This document shows positions 26,121 to 34,935 of a stretch of 64,000 bases of DNA, piece by piece. The notes under the pieces were generated by a model that had not been told where the DNA came from, ran no database searches, and was given only the letters and a program-made list of their open reading frames with translations. Each line of letters begins with the position of its first letter. The first letter of the stretch is position 1. The position numbers and the translations under genes were made by a program. The DNA is from Erysipelotrichales bacterium. GTDB lineage: Bacteria > Bacillota_I > Bacilli_A > Erysipelotrichales > Erysipelotrichaceae. The stretch lies in NCBI GenBank assembly GCA_910576345.1, contig CAJTIT010000014.1:1-64000 (forward strand), given 5' to 3'.

Positions 26121-27989
26121 ATGTTGAAAAACACAGAAAATTATTATCAGGGACATTGCTTAAATGCATATGAAATCTTTGGTGCACATATTGGTAAAGA
26201 GAGAGGAAAACAAGGGGTGCGTTTCACTACATATGCGCCACATGCATTACAGATACAAGTCATTGGTTCTTTTAATGATTGGTCTTGTATCGGATGCGAA
26301 ATGAAACGTATGGATGAAAAAGGCATATGGTCTGTTTTTGTGCCAAATGCAAAGGCAGGTGACATGTATAAGTATCGTGTGACACAGGCAACCGGGCGTG
26401 TAGTGGATAAAATGGATCCTTATGCATTTCACAGTGAACTGCGTCCAAATACGGCATCAATAGTGACAGATGTAGATTTTACACTTTGGAGTGATCAGAA
26501 ATGGATGGAAACAAGAACCAAGAATTTTGATCGTCCGGTAAATATTTATGAAATGCATTTGGGCTCTTGGCGCAAAGATAGTGATGTCGAATGGGTTAAT
26601 TATCGACAAATTGCCAAAGAACTCATAAAATATTTAAAGGATATGAAATTTACGCATGTGGAATTTATGCCATTGTGCGAATATCCTTTCGATGGTTCAT
26701 GGGGATATCAGTGTTCTGGTTATTTTTCTGTAACTTCCAGATACGGAAGCTGTGAAGATCTTGCTTATTTAATCAATGAACTACACAAGGCAGGCTTTGG
26801 CGTGATCATGGATTTTGTACCCGTGCATTTTGTACGTGATGACTTCTCTTTATCTTATTTTGATGGTACGCCTTTGTATGAGTATGAGAAAGCACATGAT
26901 GCGGATTCACAATGGGGTACTGCCAATTTTAATTTATGGAAGGAAGAAGTTCGCTCATTCTTAATGTCCGCTGCGGCATTCTGGCTGGATAAATATCATA
27001 TTGATGGACTGCGTATGGATGCCATAAGTAATATCATTCATTGGCATGGAAACAAAGATTTGGGCGAGAATCAGGGAGCTTTGGATTTCATTCGTCGTTT
27101 GAATTACAATTTGTCACATGATTTTCAAGGCGTTATGTTGATCGCTGAGGACTCTTCAGATTTTCCTAATGTCACAAAATCTACATTGGATAATGGACTT
27201 GGATTTGATTATAAATGGGATTTGGGCTGGATGAATGATACGCTGAAGTATTTAGAAAAAGATCCAATTTATCGTAAATGGCATCACAACCAGATAACGT
27301 TTTCCATGGCCTATTTCTATTCGGAACGCTTTATGACAGAGTTCTCTCATGATGAAGTCGTACATGGAAAAAAGACGATCATCGATAAAATATGGGGGAC
27401 TTATGAACAGAAATTTATGCAGCTACGTACTTTGTATTTATACATGTTCACCCATCCAGGTAAAAAGCTGAATTTTATGGGAAATGAACTTGCACATTTT
27501 AGAGAATGGGATGAAACAAAAGAAAATGATTGGTTCTTGTTAAGCTATCCGATTCATGATGCATTCCATCATTTTTTCGCAAAACTGGGAGAACTGTATA
27601 AGAAAGAGCCGGCTTTATATGAGAATGATTATGACTGGAATAGTTTTCGCTGGATTGATGCGGATAATGCGGATGAAAATTTATTCAGCTATATTAGAAA
27701 GTGCGAAAATAAAGAATTTGTTGTGATTTTAAACTTTTCACCAAATACATATGAACATCATCGTTTTGGTGTTGAAACCGCAGGGACGTATACAGAAATC
27801 ATCAATACGCAACAAGATACTTGGGGCGGAAATCTTACAGAAACAAAGAAAAAGATTAAATCTGAAAAGGTTGTTTCAAACTGTATGGATCAAAGTATTT
27901 GTGTGGATGTGCCATCCTTTGGAGGTTTGATGTTGGAAGTGAAGAAGCGCAAACCAAAGGCGGCTGCAAAAACAATTACGAAAAAGTAA
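26121..27989 (+). CDS. glgB: 1,4-alpha-glucan branching enzyme
   Basis: A glycogen branching enzyme, GH13 family, that forms alpha-1,6 branches. The 622-residue protein has an N-terminal CBM48 domain (GVRFTTYAPHALQIQVIGSF) and a barrel with the four conserved regions. These are MDFVPVHF, then DGLRMDAISNIIHW (nucleophile Asp), LIAEDSSDFPNV (acid Glu), and EFSHDEVVHGKKT (transition-state Asp). The C-terminal beta domain ends in a Lys-rich tail. Length is in the usual 610-730 range. The start is the ATG with AAGGAGGT upstream; the frame extends to a GTG nine codons before. It is isolated from other glycogen genes and is followed by a terminator. Confidence 0.95.
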   Translation: MLKNTENYYQGHCLNAYEIFGAHIGKERGKQGVRFTTYAPHALQIQVIGSFNDWSCIGCEMKRMDEKGIWSVFVPNAKAGDMYKYRVTQATGRVVDKMDPYAFHSELRPNTASIVTDVDFTLWSDQKWMETRTKNFDRPVNIYEMHLGSWRKDSDVEWVNYRQIAKELIKYLKDMKFTHVEFMPLCEYPFDGSWGYQCSGYFSVTSRYGSCEDLAYLINELHKAGFGVIMDFVPVHFVRDDFSLSYFDGTPLYEYEKAHDADSQWGTANFNLWKEEVRSFLMSAAAFWLDKYHIDGLRMDAISNIIHWHGNKDLGENQGALDFIRRLNYNLSHDFQGVMLIAEDSSDFPNVTKSTLDNGLGFDYKWDLGWMNDTLKYLEKDPIYRKWHHNQITFSMAYFYSERFMTEFSHDEVVHGKKTIIDKIWGTYEQKFMQLRTLYLYMFTHPGKKLNFMGNELAHFREWDETKENDWFLLSYPIHDAFHHFFAKLGELYKKEPALYENDYDWNSFRWIDADNADENLFSYIRKCENKEFVVILNFSPNTYEHHRFGVETAGTYTEIINTQQDTWGGNLTETKKKIKSEKVVSNCMDQSICVDVPSFGGLMLEVKKRKPKAAAKTITKK

Positions 27990-27999
27990 AGAGCATTAG

Positions 28000-28038
28000 G
28001 ATATTGAAAATTACCGTTCGTAATTTTTGATATCTTTT
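28000..28038 (+). terminator. Terminator after glgB
   Basis: GATATTGAAAATTAC and GTAATTTTTGATATC form a long stem with a CGTTC loop, followed by TTTTC, 11 bases after the stop. Confidence 0.85.
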
Positions 28039-28120
28039 CTTATATGCTGTTAGTACTTTTAAATTATAACAGAGGGTATCCGTATCGTATTGATATAATA
28101 TCTATAAAAGGTGATTGAAT

Positions 28121-28733
28121 ATGAAATATGATTGGAAGAAACAAGAGAAAGAATGGTATGGTACAAATCAAAAGCCAAGGATGATACATATGCGCAAATG
28201 CTGTGTTCTCACGTTAAAAGGCAAAGGAAATTCAAATGATGATGCTATCTTCATAAAAGTCAACGCATTGTTTTCGGTTGCTTATGCGATATAAATGAAG
28301 TTTAAGTCAGAGCATATACAGAATTCAGATCATGAAATCAATGATTACAGCGTGTATCGGTTAGAAGGTATTTGGGGTTAGTATGACGCAACATTTTACA
28401 AAGAAAAGCTGTAATTTACAATTATGATTGCACAGCTACATTCGATTACAAAAGCAATGGTGAAAGAAGCGATAGAAAAAGTGAAAAACAAGAAATTGAA
28501 CCCATATGTTTCATCAATCCTTTTTCAAGAAATGGAGGAAGGGGATTGTCTTGAAATGTTACATGTTGGTGCTTATGATGATGAAAAAAACGTTTGAGGT
28601 TATGGATGCATATAAGGAAGAAAATGGATGGAAACGAAAACCAAACACGCATAAATAAATTTATCTGAATAATGTGATGCGTGCTTCTTTCGATAAATTA
28701 AAAACAATTTTACTCTATCAAATAGAGAAATAA
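28121..28733 (+). pseudogene. Broken GyrI-like small-molecule-binding protein
   Basis: The remnant starts at an ATG behind AAAGGTGATT. The reading MKYDWKKQEKEWYGTNQKP is the typical start of GyrI-like domain proteins of about 210 residues. It is interrupted by a stop at 28292, resumes with YSVYRLEGIWG, and later reads MIAQLHSITKAMVKEAIEKV and LFQEMEEGDCLEMLHVGAYDDE, all conserved family segments. The last part, in another frame, reads ASFDKLKTILLYQIEK. At least three stops or shifts make it non-functional. Relatives usually accompany AraC or MerR regulators or bind small drugs; none is left here. Confidence 0.85.
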
Positions 28734-28756
28734 AAAATCCTGAAAAACAGAATTTT

Positions 28757-30610
28757 TTAACATTTGCCTTCTTTTTGATAATAGTTCTTTAGAAATTCTT
28801 TTTTATAGGAATCAAACGATCCATTGATGATTGCTTCTCTTGCTTCTTCGGTTAAACGAATGATGAAACGAAGATTATGCATAGAAGCCAATGTATAATA
28901 TGTTTGTTTTTGATTATTGTCCTGTGATTTCATCATGGCACGTAATTGACCGCGTGTCCATCCGCCTCTACATGTTGGACAGTCGCAATTTTCGTCTAAT
29001 AGATCAGAACTGTCTGTGAATTTAGAATTTGATAAATTAAACGTTCCGTATTTTGTATATAGTTTGCCATGTCGTGCTTCTCTTGTTGGCGCCACACAGT
29101 CAAAGGTATCCGCTCCGGTTTCTACACCGATCAAAATATCATCCGGATGTGATAAGCCAAGCAAATGCCGTGGTTTATGCTCTGGCAGTTCTTCACAGCA
29201 CCAGCGTAGAATTTCACCTAAATTCTCTTTTAAAAATGCGCCGCCAAGACCATATCCGTCAAAATCCATTTTCGCAAATTTTTTCGCAGTGGAACGACGT
29301 AAATCCTCCCATCTGCCGCCTTGTAAAACACCGTACAGCGACTGATGATAACCTAACTTGTCACAATGTTTTTTATGTTCGTTCAAACTACGCAGCGCCC
29401 ATCGCTCTGTTCTTTTCAGCGCTTCCACATTGTATTCATAACTATCTGCCAGCGATGTCAATTCATCATAAGCCATATGTATATCTGCGCCTATTCGACA
29501 TTGTATCTGCATACTTTCTTCGGGACCGATAAAATCATCTTGATCAGTGAACGGATCATGAAAATGTACACCTTCCTCACTTACATGAGCCAGTCGATCT
29601 TTAGGATCGGTATTCATAATCTCTTTTTCACGATCCATACTGACAACTTTTCCCAATCCGGAACCAAGAGACATGACCTGAAAGCCGCCGGAATCGGTCA
29701 CGGTCGGCCCATCCCATCCGGACCAGGCCGCAAGTCCGCCTTGTTTTGCGATTTCTTTGGAAAGATTACGCAGGTGATAGCCGTTGCTCAACATTGCCTG
29801 TGCGGAAATATCTTTTAGTTCCTGCATGGAAACAAAACGAACTTCTCCTTTTGTGCCAACGCTGAGAAAAGCAGGCGTTTTAATATCGCCATGTGGAGTA
29901 TGAATGATTCCGGCACGCCCTAGTTTGCCTGGAATTTTTTTGTTGATTTCAAAATAAAACCGGTTGTTGTTTTTGTAATCAATACATTTTCTTTTCAGTT
30001 TTTTTGCGATCATTGCTTCCAAAGGAGAAAATAAGATTTCAAATCCCAGACCAAGAAGATACGCAAATAATGCTTGCACTATAAATTCATGAAAAGAAAG
30101 AACGCCAAGGAATGCGATTGTTTCAAAGATAGCGGAATCAATGATATGCGCAAATGCAGAAGATCCAATTGCGCGCGCGATAAAACTTTCTTGAAAAACA
30201 CCACTTTTGTTTTTTAATTTGGTAAACATGAAATTATTGAATAGATTGGAACATACAAAGGCAATCAAGGAACCAAAAATAATACGTGGTGTAAATCCGA
30301 GGACAGTCGCATATGCATTTTGCAGGATCCAGCCGTTATAGACAGGAAATGCAATGACAATGTAAAAGACCAAAACAGCGATAACATTAATAAGAAATCC
30401 TGCATAGATTATCGTTTTGGCGATACGCTTTCCATAAAATTCAATAATCAAATCACCAACGATATAGGTGATTGGAAATAATACCACGCCGCCGTCAACG
30501 GCGATGCCAAAAAAATCCCAAAGCTTTACCGCAGCTAAGTTGGATATAAGTAATGATCCCGCAGATATGACAGCGAAGTATATAAGTAAATTTAGCTTAA
30601 ATTTTGTCAT
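28757..30610 (-). CDS. tgt: Fusion of queuosine-precursor transporter (YhhQ/COG1738) with tRNA-guanine transglycosylase
   Basis: A 617-residue two-domain protein. Residues 1-210 are a membrane transporter of the YhhQ family (LISNLAAVKLW, VVLFPITYIVGDLIIEFYG, about six helices). Residues 215-617 are TGT, which exchanges guanine-34 of GUN tRNAs for a queuosine precursor. TDSGGFQVMS holds the general-base Asp, DTFDCVAPTREARHG holds the nucleophile Asp, and CDCPTC plus the later His hold zinc. The substrate pocket is unusual: MAYDELTSL where bacterial enzymes have DEC, and GLGGAFLKE where they have GGLAVGE. This suggests a substrate other than preQ1, perhaps queuine, imported by the fused transporter. 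Genes for preQ1 synthesis are not in the window. The start at ATG 30610 has no ribosome site and sits directly after a TATAAT. Confidence 0.93.
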   Translation of the reverse strand: MTKFKLNLLIYFAVISAGSLLISNLAAVKLWDFFGIAVDGGVVLFPITYIVGDLIIEFYGKRIAKTIIYAGFLINVIAVLVFYIVIAFPVYNGWILQNAYATVLGFTPRIIFGSLIAFVCSNLFNNFMFTKLKNKSGVFQESFIARAIGSSAFAHIIDSAIFETIAFLGVLSFHEFIVQALFAYLLGLGFEILFSPLEAMIAKKLKRKCIDYKNNNRFYFEINKKIPGKLGRAGIIHTPHGDIKTPAFLSVGTKGEVRFVSMQELKDISAQAMLSNGYHLRNLSKEIAKQGGLAAWSGWDGPTVTDSGGFQVMSLGSGLGKVVSMDREKEIMNTDPKDRLAHVSEEGVHFHDPFTDQDDFIGPEESMQIQCRIGADIHMAYDELTSLADSYEYNVEALKRTERWALRSLNEHKKHCDKLGYHQSLYGVLQGGRWEDLRRSTAKKFAKMDFDGYGLGGAFLKENLGEILRWCCEELPEHKPRHLLGLSHPDDILIGVETGADTFDCVAPTREARHGKLYTKYGTFNLSNSKFTDSSDLLDENCDCPTCRGGWTRGQLRAMMKSQDNNQKQTYYTLASMHNLRFIIRLTEEAREAIINGSFDSYKKEFLKNYYQKEGKC

Positions 30611-30616
30611 GCGGAT

Positions 30617-30622
30617 ATTATA
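30617..30622 (-). promoter_or_regulatory. -10 box next to the tgt start codon
   Basis: On the minus strand TATAAT ends six bases before the ATG (TATAATATCCGCATG), so transcription would begin at or next to the start codon. No Shine-Dalgarno sequence precedes the ATG. The upstream -35 is weak. Confidence 0.5.
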
Positions 30623-30655
30623 ACATAAATGAAAAAAAATTGAAGTTTTTTTCAT

Positions 30656-30891
30656 TTGTAATAAGTAAGGTGATGGAACTAAATTTGCGTGGATCTCGAT
30701 TCAGGATGCAAGCAGATATTTATCAGTTTCTCATCATGCAGCACGGTTAGATTGTGTTGTATTTGTGGTTGGGAATCGTGTTATTGATTTGCAAATACAA
30801 CAGGCGGCCGCAGGGACAAACATCAAATGTCCAAAGCATACGCTAGTTTTATCAATGTTGTAGAACAAGAAAGGGGAATGGATGATGGAAC
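30656..30891 (+). other. Spacer with possible gene debris
   Basis: The plus strand holds an open frame without a start, reading TKFAWISIQDASRYLSVSH..., which runs about 60 codons to a TAG near 30862. It has no ribosome site and I recognise no family. It may be the remnant of a lost gene between two minus-strand genes. Confidence 0.3.
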
Positions 30892-31500
30892 TTAAATTTC
30901 AGAATCAATGATGATTTCTTCCATGAACTCCGGAAGATAGCTGCCAGAACTGATTTTTGACAATGCTTGAAACGGAATATCTTTACAAACAAACACGTAG
31001 GTGACCATGTCTTCATATGATTTATCCAAGATTTCCATGTGTTCACTGCGAAAGAAATGATCCATTTTTCCAATCAAATCGTAAGAAAAAGAGAGTGAGC
31101 ATTTCTTCATGTGCACTTTTTTTGTCAACACTGCTTGGCTAAGCGCTTGCGAAACACTGTGAGCGTATGCGCGAATCAATCCGCCTGCGCCTAGTTTGAT
31201 TCCTCCAAAATATCGAACAGTCACGGCGGCAATATCCTGCATTTCTTTACGAAGCAAGCACTCCATCATTGGCATGCCGGCAGTACCGCCCGGTTCGCCG
31301 TCGTCATTGTTTCTTTGCATTTCATTATGTTCGCCAATTACATATGCATAACAGTGATGTGTCGCATTAGGATGTTGCTTCTTTATCGCTTGAATAAAGG
31401 TGCGTGCGTCTGCTTCACTTGTAGTTTTATGAAGATAAGTAATAAATCTGCTTTTTTTTATTTCAATTTCTGATACACAGTCTGCTTGGATTCTATACAT
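30892..31500 (-). CDS. yigZ: YigZ/IMPACT-family protein
   Basis: A 202-residue cytoplasmic protein of the UPF0029/Impact family. The N-terminal domain carries KKSRFITYLHKTTSEADA, THHCYAYVIG, and the signature NDDGEPGGTAGMPMMECLL. The motif VTVRYFGGIKLGAGGLIRAYAHS completes the family signature. A C-terminal DUF1949 ferredoxin-like domain covers the last ~65 residues. The exact role is unsettled: the bacterial family is linked to translation and stress. The start is the ATG with AGGTGATC upstream; an in-frame GTG lies inside the ribosome site. It is divergent from comFA, an arrangement seen in other Firmicutes, where yigZ often neighbours comF. Confidence 0.9.
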   Translation of the reverse strand: MYRIQADCVSEIEIKKSRFITYLHKTTSEADARTFIQAIKKQHPNATHHCYAYVIGEHNEMQRNNDDGEPGGTAGMPMMECLLRKEMQDIAAVTVRYFGGIKLGAGGLIRAYAHSVSQALSQAVLTKKVHMKKCSLSFSYDLIGKMDHFFRSEHMEILDKSYEDMVTYVFVCKDIPFQALSKISSGSYLPEFMEEIIIDSEI

Positions 31501-31662
31501 GATGATCACCTGTTCTTCATACTATCTTATCATGATTTTCTAAAGAAATCATTTGTTTTCTGTTTGATTAGAAGATTTATTAGTGGATATGTATAGTAAA
31601 AAACAAGTGCATTATCGTCAAAAAGACGTAAGCGCATATAAATCCAAAAGGAGTGATAATAT

Positions 31663-32847
31663 ATGGAATGTAAACGATGTGGTAATCAAGATACAAAATA
31701 TTTTGCCTATGATCCTTTTCATGAAAACTGGTATTGTCGCAAATGTATTGCTTTTGGCAGAATCAATGTAAACGAACCGATACAAAGCAAGCGATATCAA
31801 ACATGCAATATACAGTGTCACTATGAACTGGAATATCCATTAACCAATGCGCAGCTTCGAGCGATGCGTGAAATTCGCCTCTATTTGGATCAAGGCAAGG
31901 ATGTATTGGTTTATGCGGCATGTGGTGCCGGAAAAACTGAATTGGTTATGGAAAGCATTATGCGCTTTATCAACCAAGGAAAGAAAGTTGGTTTTGCGAT
32001 TTCAAGAAGACAGGTGGTATTGGAAATCAAGGAACGCATGGCCAAGGCATTTCCAATGTTGCATGTGATTGCGGTCTGTGAAGGATATACGAAAGAGACT
32101 GACGGAGATTTGATTGTATGCACGATGCATCAGTTGTATCGTTATCCTAATGCCTTTGACTTATTGATTATGGATGAGGTAGACGCATTTCCATATCGTG
32201 GAAATCCAATGTTGGAACAGATAGCGATGCATGCATGTCAAGGACAAAAGCTGTTTCTGACAGCAACGCCAGATGATGCGATGAAGGAACACATACAAAA
32301 AGGTGATTTGGCTTTGGTGGAACTGTTTCAGCGTCCCCATGGATTTCCTTTGATCGTTCCCCAAGTGATACATACATTACCGTTATTTCAATATCTTTAT
32401 ATTGTTCACAGTCTGCATTGGCATAAGCGAGAAGGTATTCAAGTCTTATTGTTTGTGCCGACGATAGAAAGTGCTCATCGAATGCGTAATGTTTTGCGTT
32501 GTTTTTTTCAATGCGCCGTTTTTACTTCCAAAACAGTAGACAAGGAAGCTGTGATTGCGGATTTTCATCAGAAATTGTATGATGTGCTGATTTGCACAAC
32601 GATTTTAGAGCGGGGCATTACGATACGAGGTGTGCACATTATCATTTATCAGGCAGATCATCGTGTATTTCAAGAAGCAAGTCTAATACAAATCATTGGC
32701 AGAGTAGGCAGAAATATACAAATGCCAAGTGGCAAGGGAATATTTTTATGCACAAGAGTGACAAAAGATATTCAAGATTGTATTTCTTCTTTACAAAAAA
32801 TGAATGAATCTGTTGAAAATCATGATACGAAGGAGTTGATTGTATGA
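31663..32847 (+). CDS. comFA: ComFA-like DEAD/DEAH helicase
   Basis: The ATP-driven motor that helps pull transforming DNA across the membrane in natural competence. The 394-residue protein has an N-terminal four-cysteine zinc site (CKRCG...CRKC), Walker A CGAGKTE near residue 89, the DEVD box in MDEVDAFPYRG, motif III TATP, and a C-terminal helicase domain with QIIGRVGRN (motif VI). A little shorter than Bacillus ComFA (about 460). AAAAGGAGTGAT lies before the ATG. It overlaps comFC by four bases. The other late competence genes are not in the window, so competence itself is not shown. Confidence 0.93.
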   Translation: MECKRCGNQDTKYFAYDPFHENWYCRKCIAFGRINVNEPIQSKRYQTCNIQCHYELEYPLTNAQLRAMREIRLYLDQGKDVLVYAACGAGKTELVMESIMRFINQGKKVGFAISRRQVVLEIKERMAKAFPMLHVIAVCEGYTKETDGDLIVCTMHQLYRYPNAFDLLIMDEVDAFPYRGNPMLEQIAMHACQGQKLFLTATPDDAMKEHIQKGDLALVELFQRPHGFPLIVPQVIHTLPLFQYLYIVHSLHWHKREGIQVLLFVPTIESAHRMRNVLRCFFQCAVFTSKTVDKEAVIADFHQKLYDVLICTTILERGITIRGVHIIIYQADHRVFQEASLIQIIGRVGRNIQMPSGKGIFLCTRVTKDIQDCISSLQKMNESVENHDTKELIV

Positions 32848-33428
32848 AATCATATTGTCCCATATGTTTTCGTGACATAACACATCATCAAAACTTGTTT
32901 GATTGGTTAAAAAAAGATGCATGGATTTGTGGAGATTGTCGTTTGATTTTTAAGGATGTGAATCAAGTTTTTCACTTCCATGGATGTTTGATCGAAGTGT
33001 TATACGAACAAAGCGAGGAACTGGACAGTTTGATCATGCAGTATCAGGAAGTTGGTGATATCGCATTGCGATCACTTTTTTTTCACGATTATGTTTCTTA
33101 TATGCAAAAACATTATAAAGGCTATACTTTGGTATGGATGCCTTCCGGCAAAGTAAAAGAACGAGGATTGGAAACAGTGAAGGAAATGTTGGATGAATTT
33201 TCTATGAAAAAACAAGAATTGTTGGAATGCATAAGTGATGATCCGTTATATATGCGATTACGTAATGATTGCGGTTTAAAAAAACAAAAAGTGTTGTTGG
33301 TAGATGTGTATTTCCATAAAGCGAAACTACAAATGGCCTTTGATTTGTTAAAACCGCATGTGCAATGTATACATGTGGTGGTATTATGTGGAGATATGAA
33401 AGTTTTGCATACCATGCGATTAGATTGA
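32844..33428 (+). CDS. comFC: ComFC-like protein with degenerate phosphoribosyltransferase site
   Basis: A 194-residue protein whose ATG overlaps the comFA stop by four bases. The N-terminal zinc-finger cysteines CPICF...CGDC are present. In the middle, LIMQYQEVGDIALRSLFFHDY matches the ComF family's L..lKy.gd..la. The PRPP-binding motif, normally VLLVDDVYTTGAT, is here VLLVDVYFHKAKLQ: one Asp and the TTG loop are missing. It should not be an active transferase. The family is usually about 220-240 residues. It may still act as a ComFA partner, since ComFC contacts ComFA. It is the last plus-strand gene before a convergent operon. Confidence 0.82.
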   Translation: MKSYCPICFRDITHHQNLFDWLKKDAWICGDCRLIFKDVNQVFHFHGCLIEVLYEQSEELDSLIMQYQEVGDIALRSLFFHDYVSYMQKHYKGYTLVWMPSGKVKERGLETVKEMLDEFSMKKQELLECISDDPLYMRLRNDCGLKKQKVLLVDVYFHKAKLQMAFDLLKPHVQCIHVVVLCGDMKVLHTMRLD

Positions 33429-33564
33429 AATAGGTAAGACACCATTTTCAAAATCGGCCAATCGTTCTGTAATCATAAGAAATAAGATGGTACGCTTCTT
33501 TTTTTTACTTTACAAAAACATGGCTTCTTTTCTTGGTAGTAGCGTTACTATGACTTCATACATA

Positions 33565-33590
33565 AGAAAAAGCAACCAAAAAGATTGCTT
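33565..33590 (-). terminator. Terminator of the Wadjet operon
   Basis: On the minus strand AAGCAA-TCTTTTTGG-TTGCTT is followed by TTTTC, 17 bases after the jetD stop. Confidence 0.72.
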
Positions 33591-33606
33591 TACATTTCCA
33601 TGGTTT

Positions 33607-34935
33607 TTACATATGAGTGCTTGTAGATGCCTGTATCGATTTGTGAAAATTAATGAGATCCTCTTGATATAGATGCAGGATATTTTCTTGATAGCCCAGC
33701 AATAGAGATTCTTTCATCAATGTACCGATGTGTTCTAACTGACGATTTTGAAGACTGTTCAACATGGAAATACGCTTCTTGCTTGGATGATTGGATGATT
33801 GCGCAGCGAAGAAACTTGGTTCATCATAACGCCATAAACGTAAGTTTTTAGGAAAACGTTTTATTAATCTTTCAGCGATCAACAAGCCTTCCGGGTCAAA
33901 ATCACCACTGTAATACATTTGAATTTGTGCTTTTTGAATAAGATCTAACAATAGATAACCACAGCTGTTTACCACGCCAGTCGTACATACAAAACCGAAT
34001 GACGATAAGTCGTTTTCGATTGAAAATTGCACCAGCGATTGAAATACCGATGGATTCTCAATGATAAATACACTGTGACAAGAATGTGGATCAATGGATG
34101 TGATATTTGCTAGATTTAGCATATTCACATTCCAGATTTCAAATTGTTCATAGAATGCGTTCCACGCAGGATGTTTTTGATTGTTTTTCAATGCATCGAT
34201 ATGTGCAATCATACAGTAATTGTTGATATCACCCAAATACAAACCAACAGATGCCAATAATAGATTTCGCTCAATCAAAGAAGATGGACGAGAGGGTAGG
34301 GATTGGAAGAAACAGATACCATATTCCAACAATAAACGTTCCATGCTTGTCGCATCAAATCCATGCGGTTCTCCCATTATTTGACTGGCAAATAAAGCAA
34401 GCAGCTGTTTTTTGCCGTTCCACATTGGCAATTGATTGAGTGCCTGCATGACACACGTACAAGTAGTAAGAAACTTGGTTGGATGTTGTTTGATTTCTTT
34501 ACACATCATCAAATACGCTTGATCTTTTTCTTTTATACAGTGAGATAACCATGATTCCGCTTTAGTATTTTTGAATGAATCCAAAAGTTTGGAAAGATTT
34601 TCATCCACTTGATCTTGCAGTAACTGCTTTCGATCGTTTTTGGTTAGAATTTCTTCCTTGAAATAGCGACGGACGACAATGTTCATATCCGCATCTTTAA
34701 ACTTACTTTCTCTGATGACTTTTTTTAATTGACTCGCACGAATTACCGCATGGGATTGACGATGATAGTTTTTACCCATAAAGGAAGAAATGCATTCTCT
34801 GTTTTCATCGCTTAAAGGAACATGAATCGCACCCATAATTTCACCATATCGCTCCATTTGTTCCTTCCATAATTTCATGAATTCTTGAAAGTGATCATCT
34901 TGAAAATATGACAATAAGGCTTCATGATCATTCAT
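33607..34935 (-). CDS. jetD: Wadjet JetD-like nuclease subunit (TIGR02679/DUF2399)
   Basis: A 442-residue protein. The C-terminal part is a Toprim-like nuclease domain: YYSGDFDPEGLLIAERLIKRFP near residue 345 carries the DxD pair, with GYLLLDLI ahead of it and helical residues 370-442 after. In Wadjet, JetD cuts circular plasmid DNA once the SMC motor has extruded it. The N-terminal half (arm/DUF3322-like helices) is divergent and rich in lysine. The start overlaps the last base of jetC, so the genes are translationally coupled. It is the fourth gene of the operon, and its identity rests on both the Toprim motif and the neighbours. Confidence 0.9.
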   Translation of the reverse strand: MNDHEALLSYFQDDHFQEFMKLWKEQMERYGEIMGAIHVPLSDENRECISSFMGKNYHRQSHAVIRASQLKKVIRESKFKDADMNIVVRRYFKEEILTKNDRKQLLQDQVDENLSKLLDSFKNTKAESWLSHCIKEKDQAYLMMCKEIKQHPTKFLTTCTCVMQALNQLPMWNGKKQLLALFASQIMGEPHGFDATSMERLLLEYGICFFQSLPSRPSSLIERNLLLASVGLYLGDINNYCMIAHIDALKNNQKHPAWNAFYEQFEIWNVNMLNLANITSIDPHSCHSVFIIENPSVFQSLVQFSIENDLSSFGFVCTTGVVNSCGYLLLDLIQKAQIQMYYSGDFDPEGLLIAERLIKRFPKNLRLWRYDEPSFFAAQSSNHPSKKRISMLNSLQNRQLEHIGTLMKESLLLGYQENILHLYQEDLINFHKSIQASTSTHM

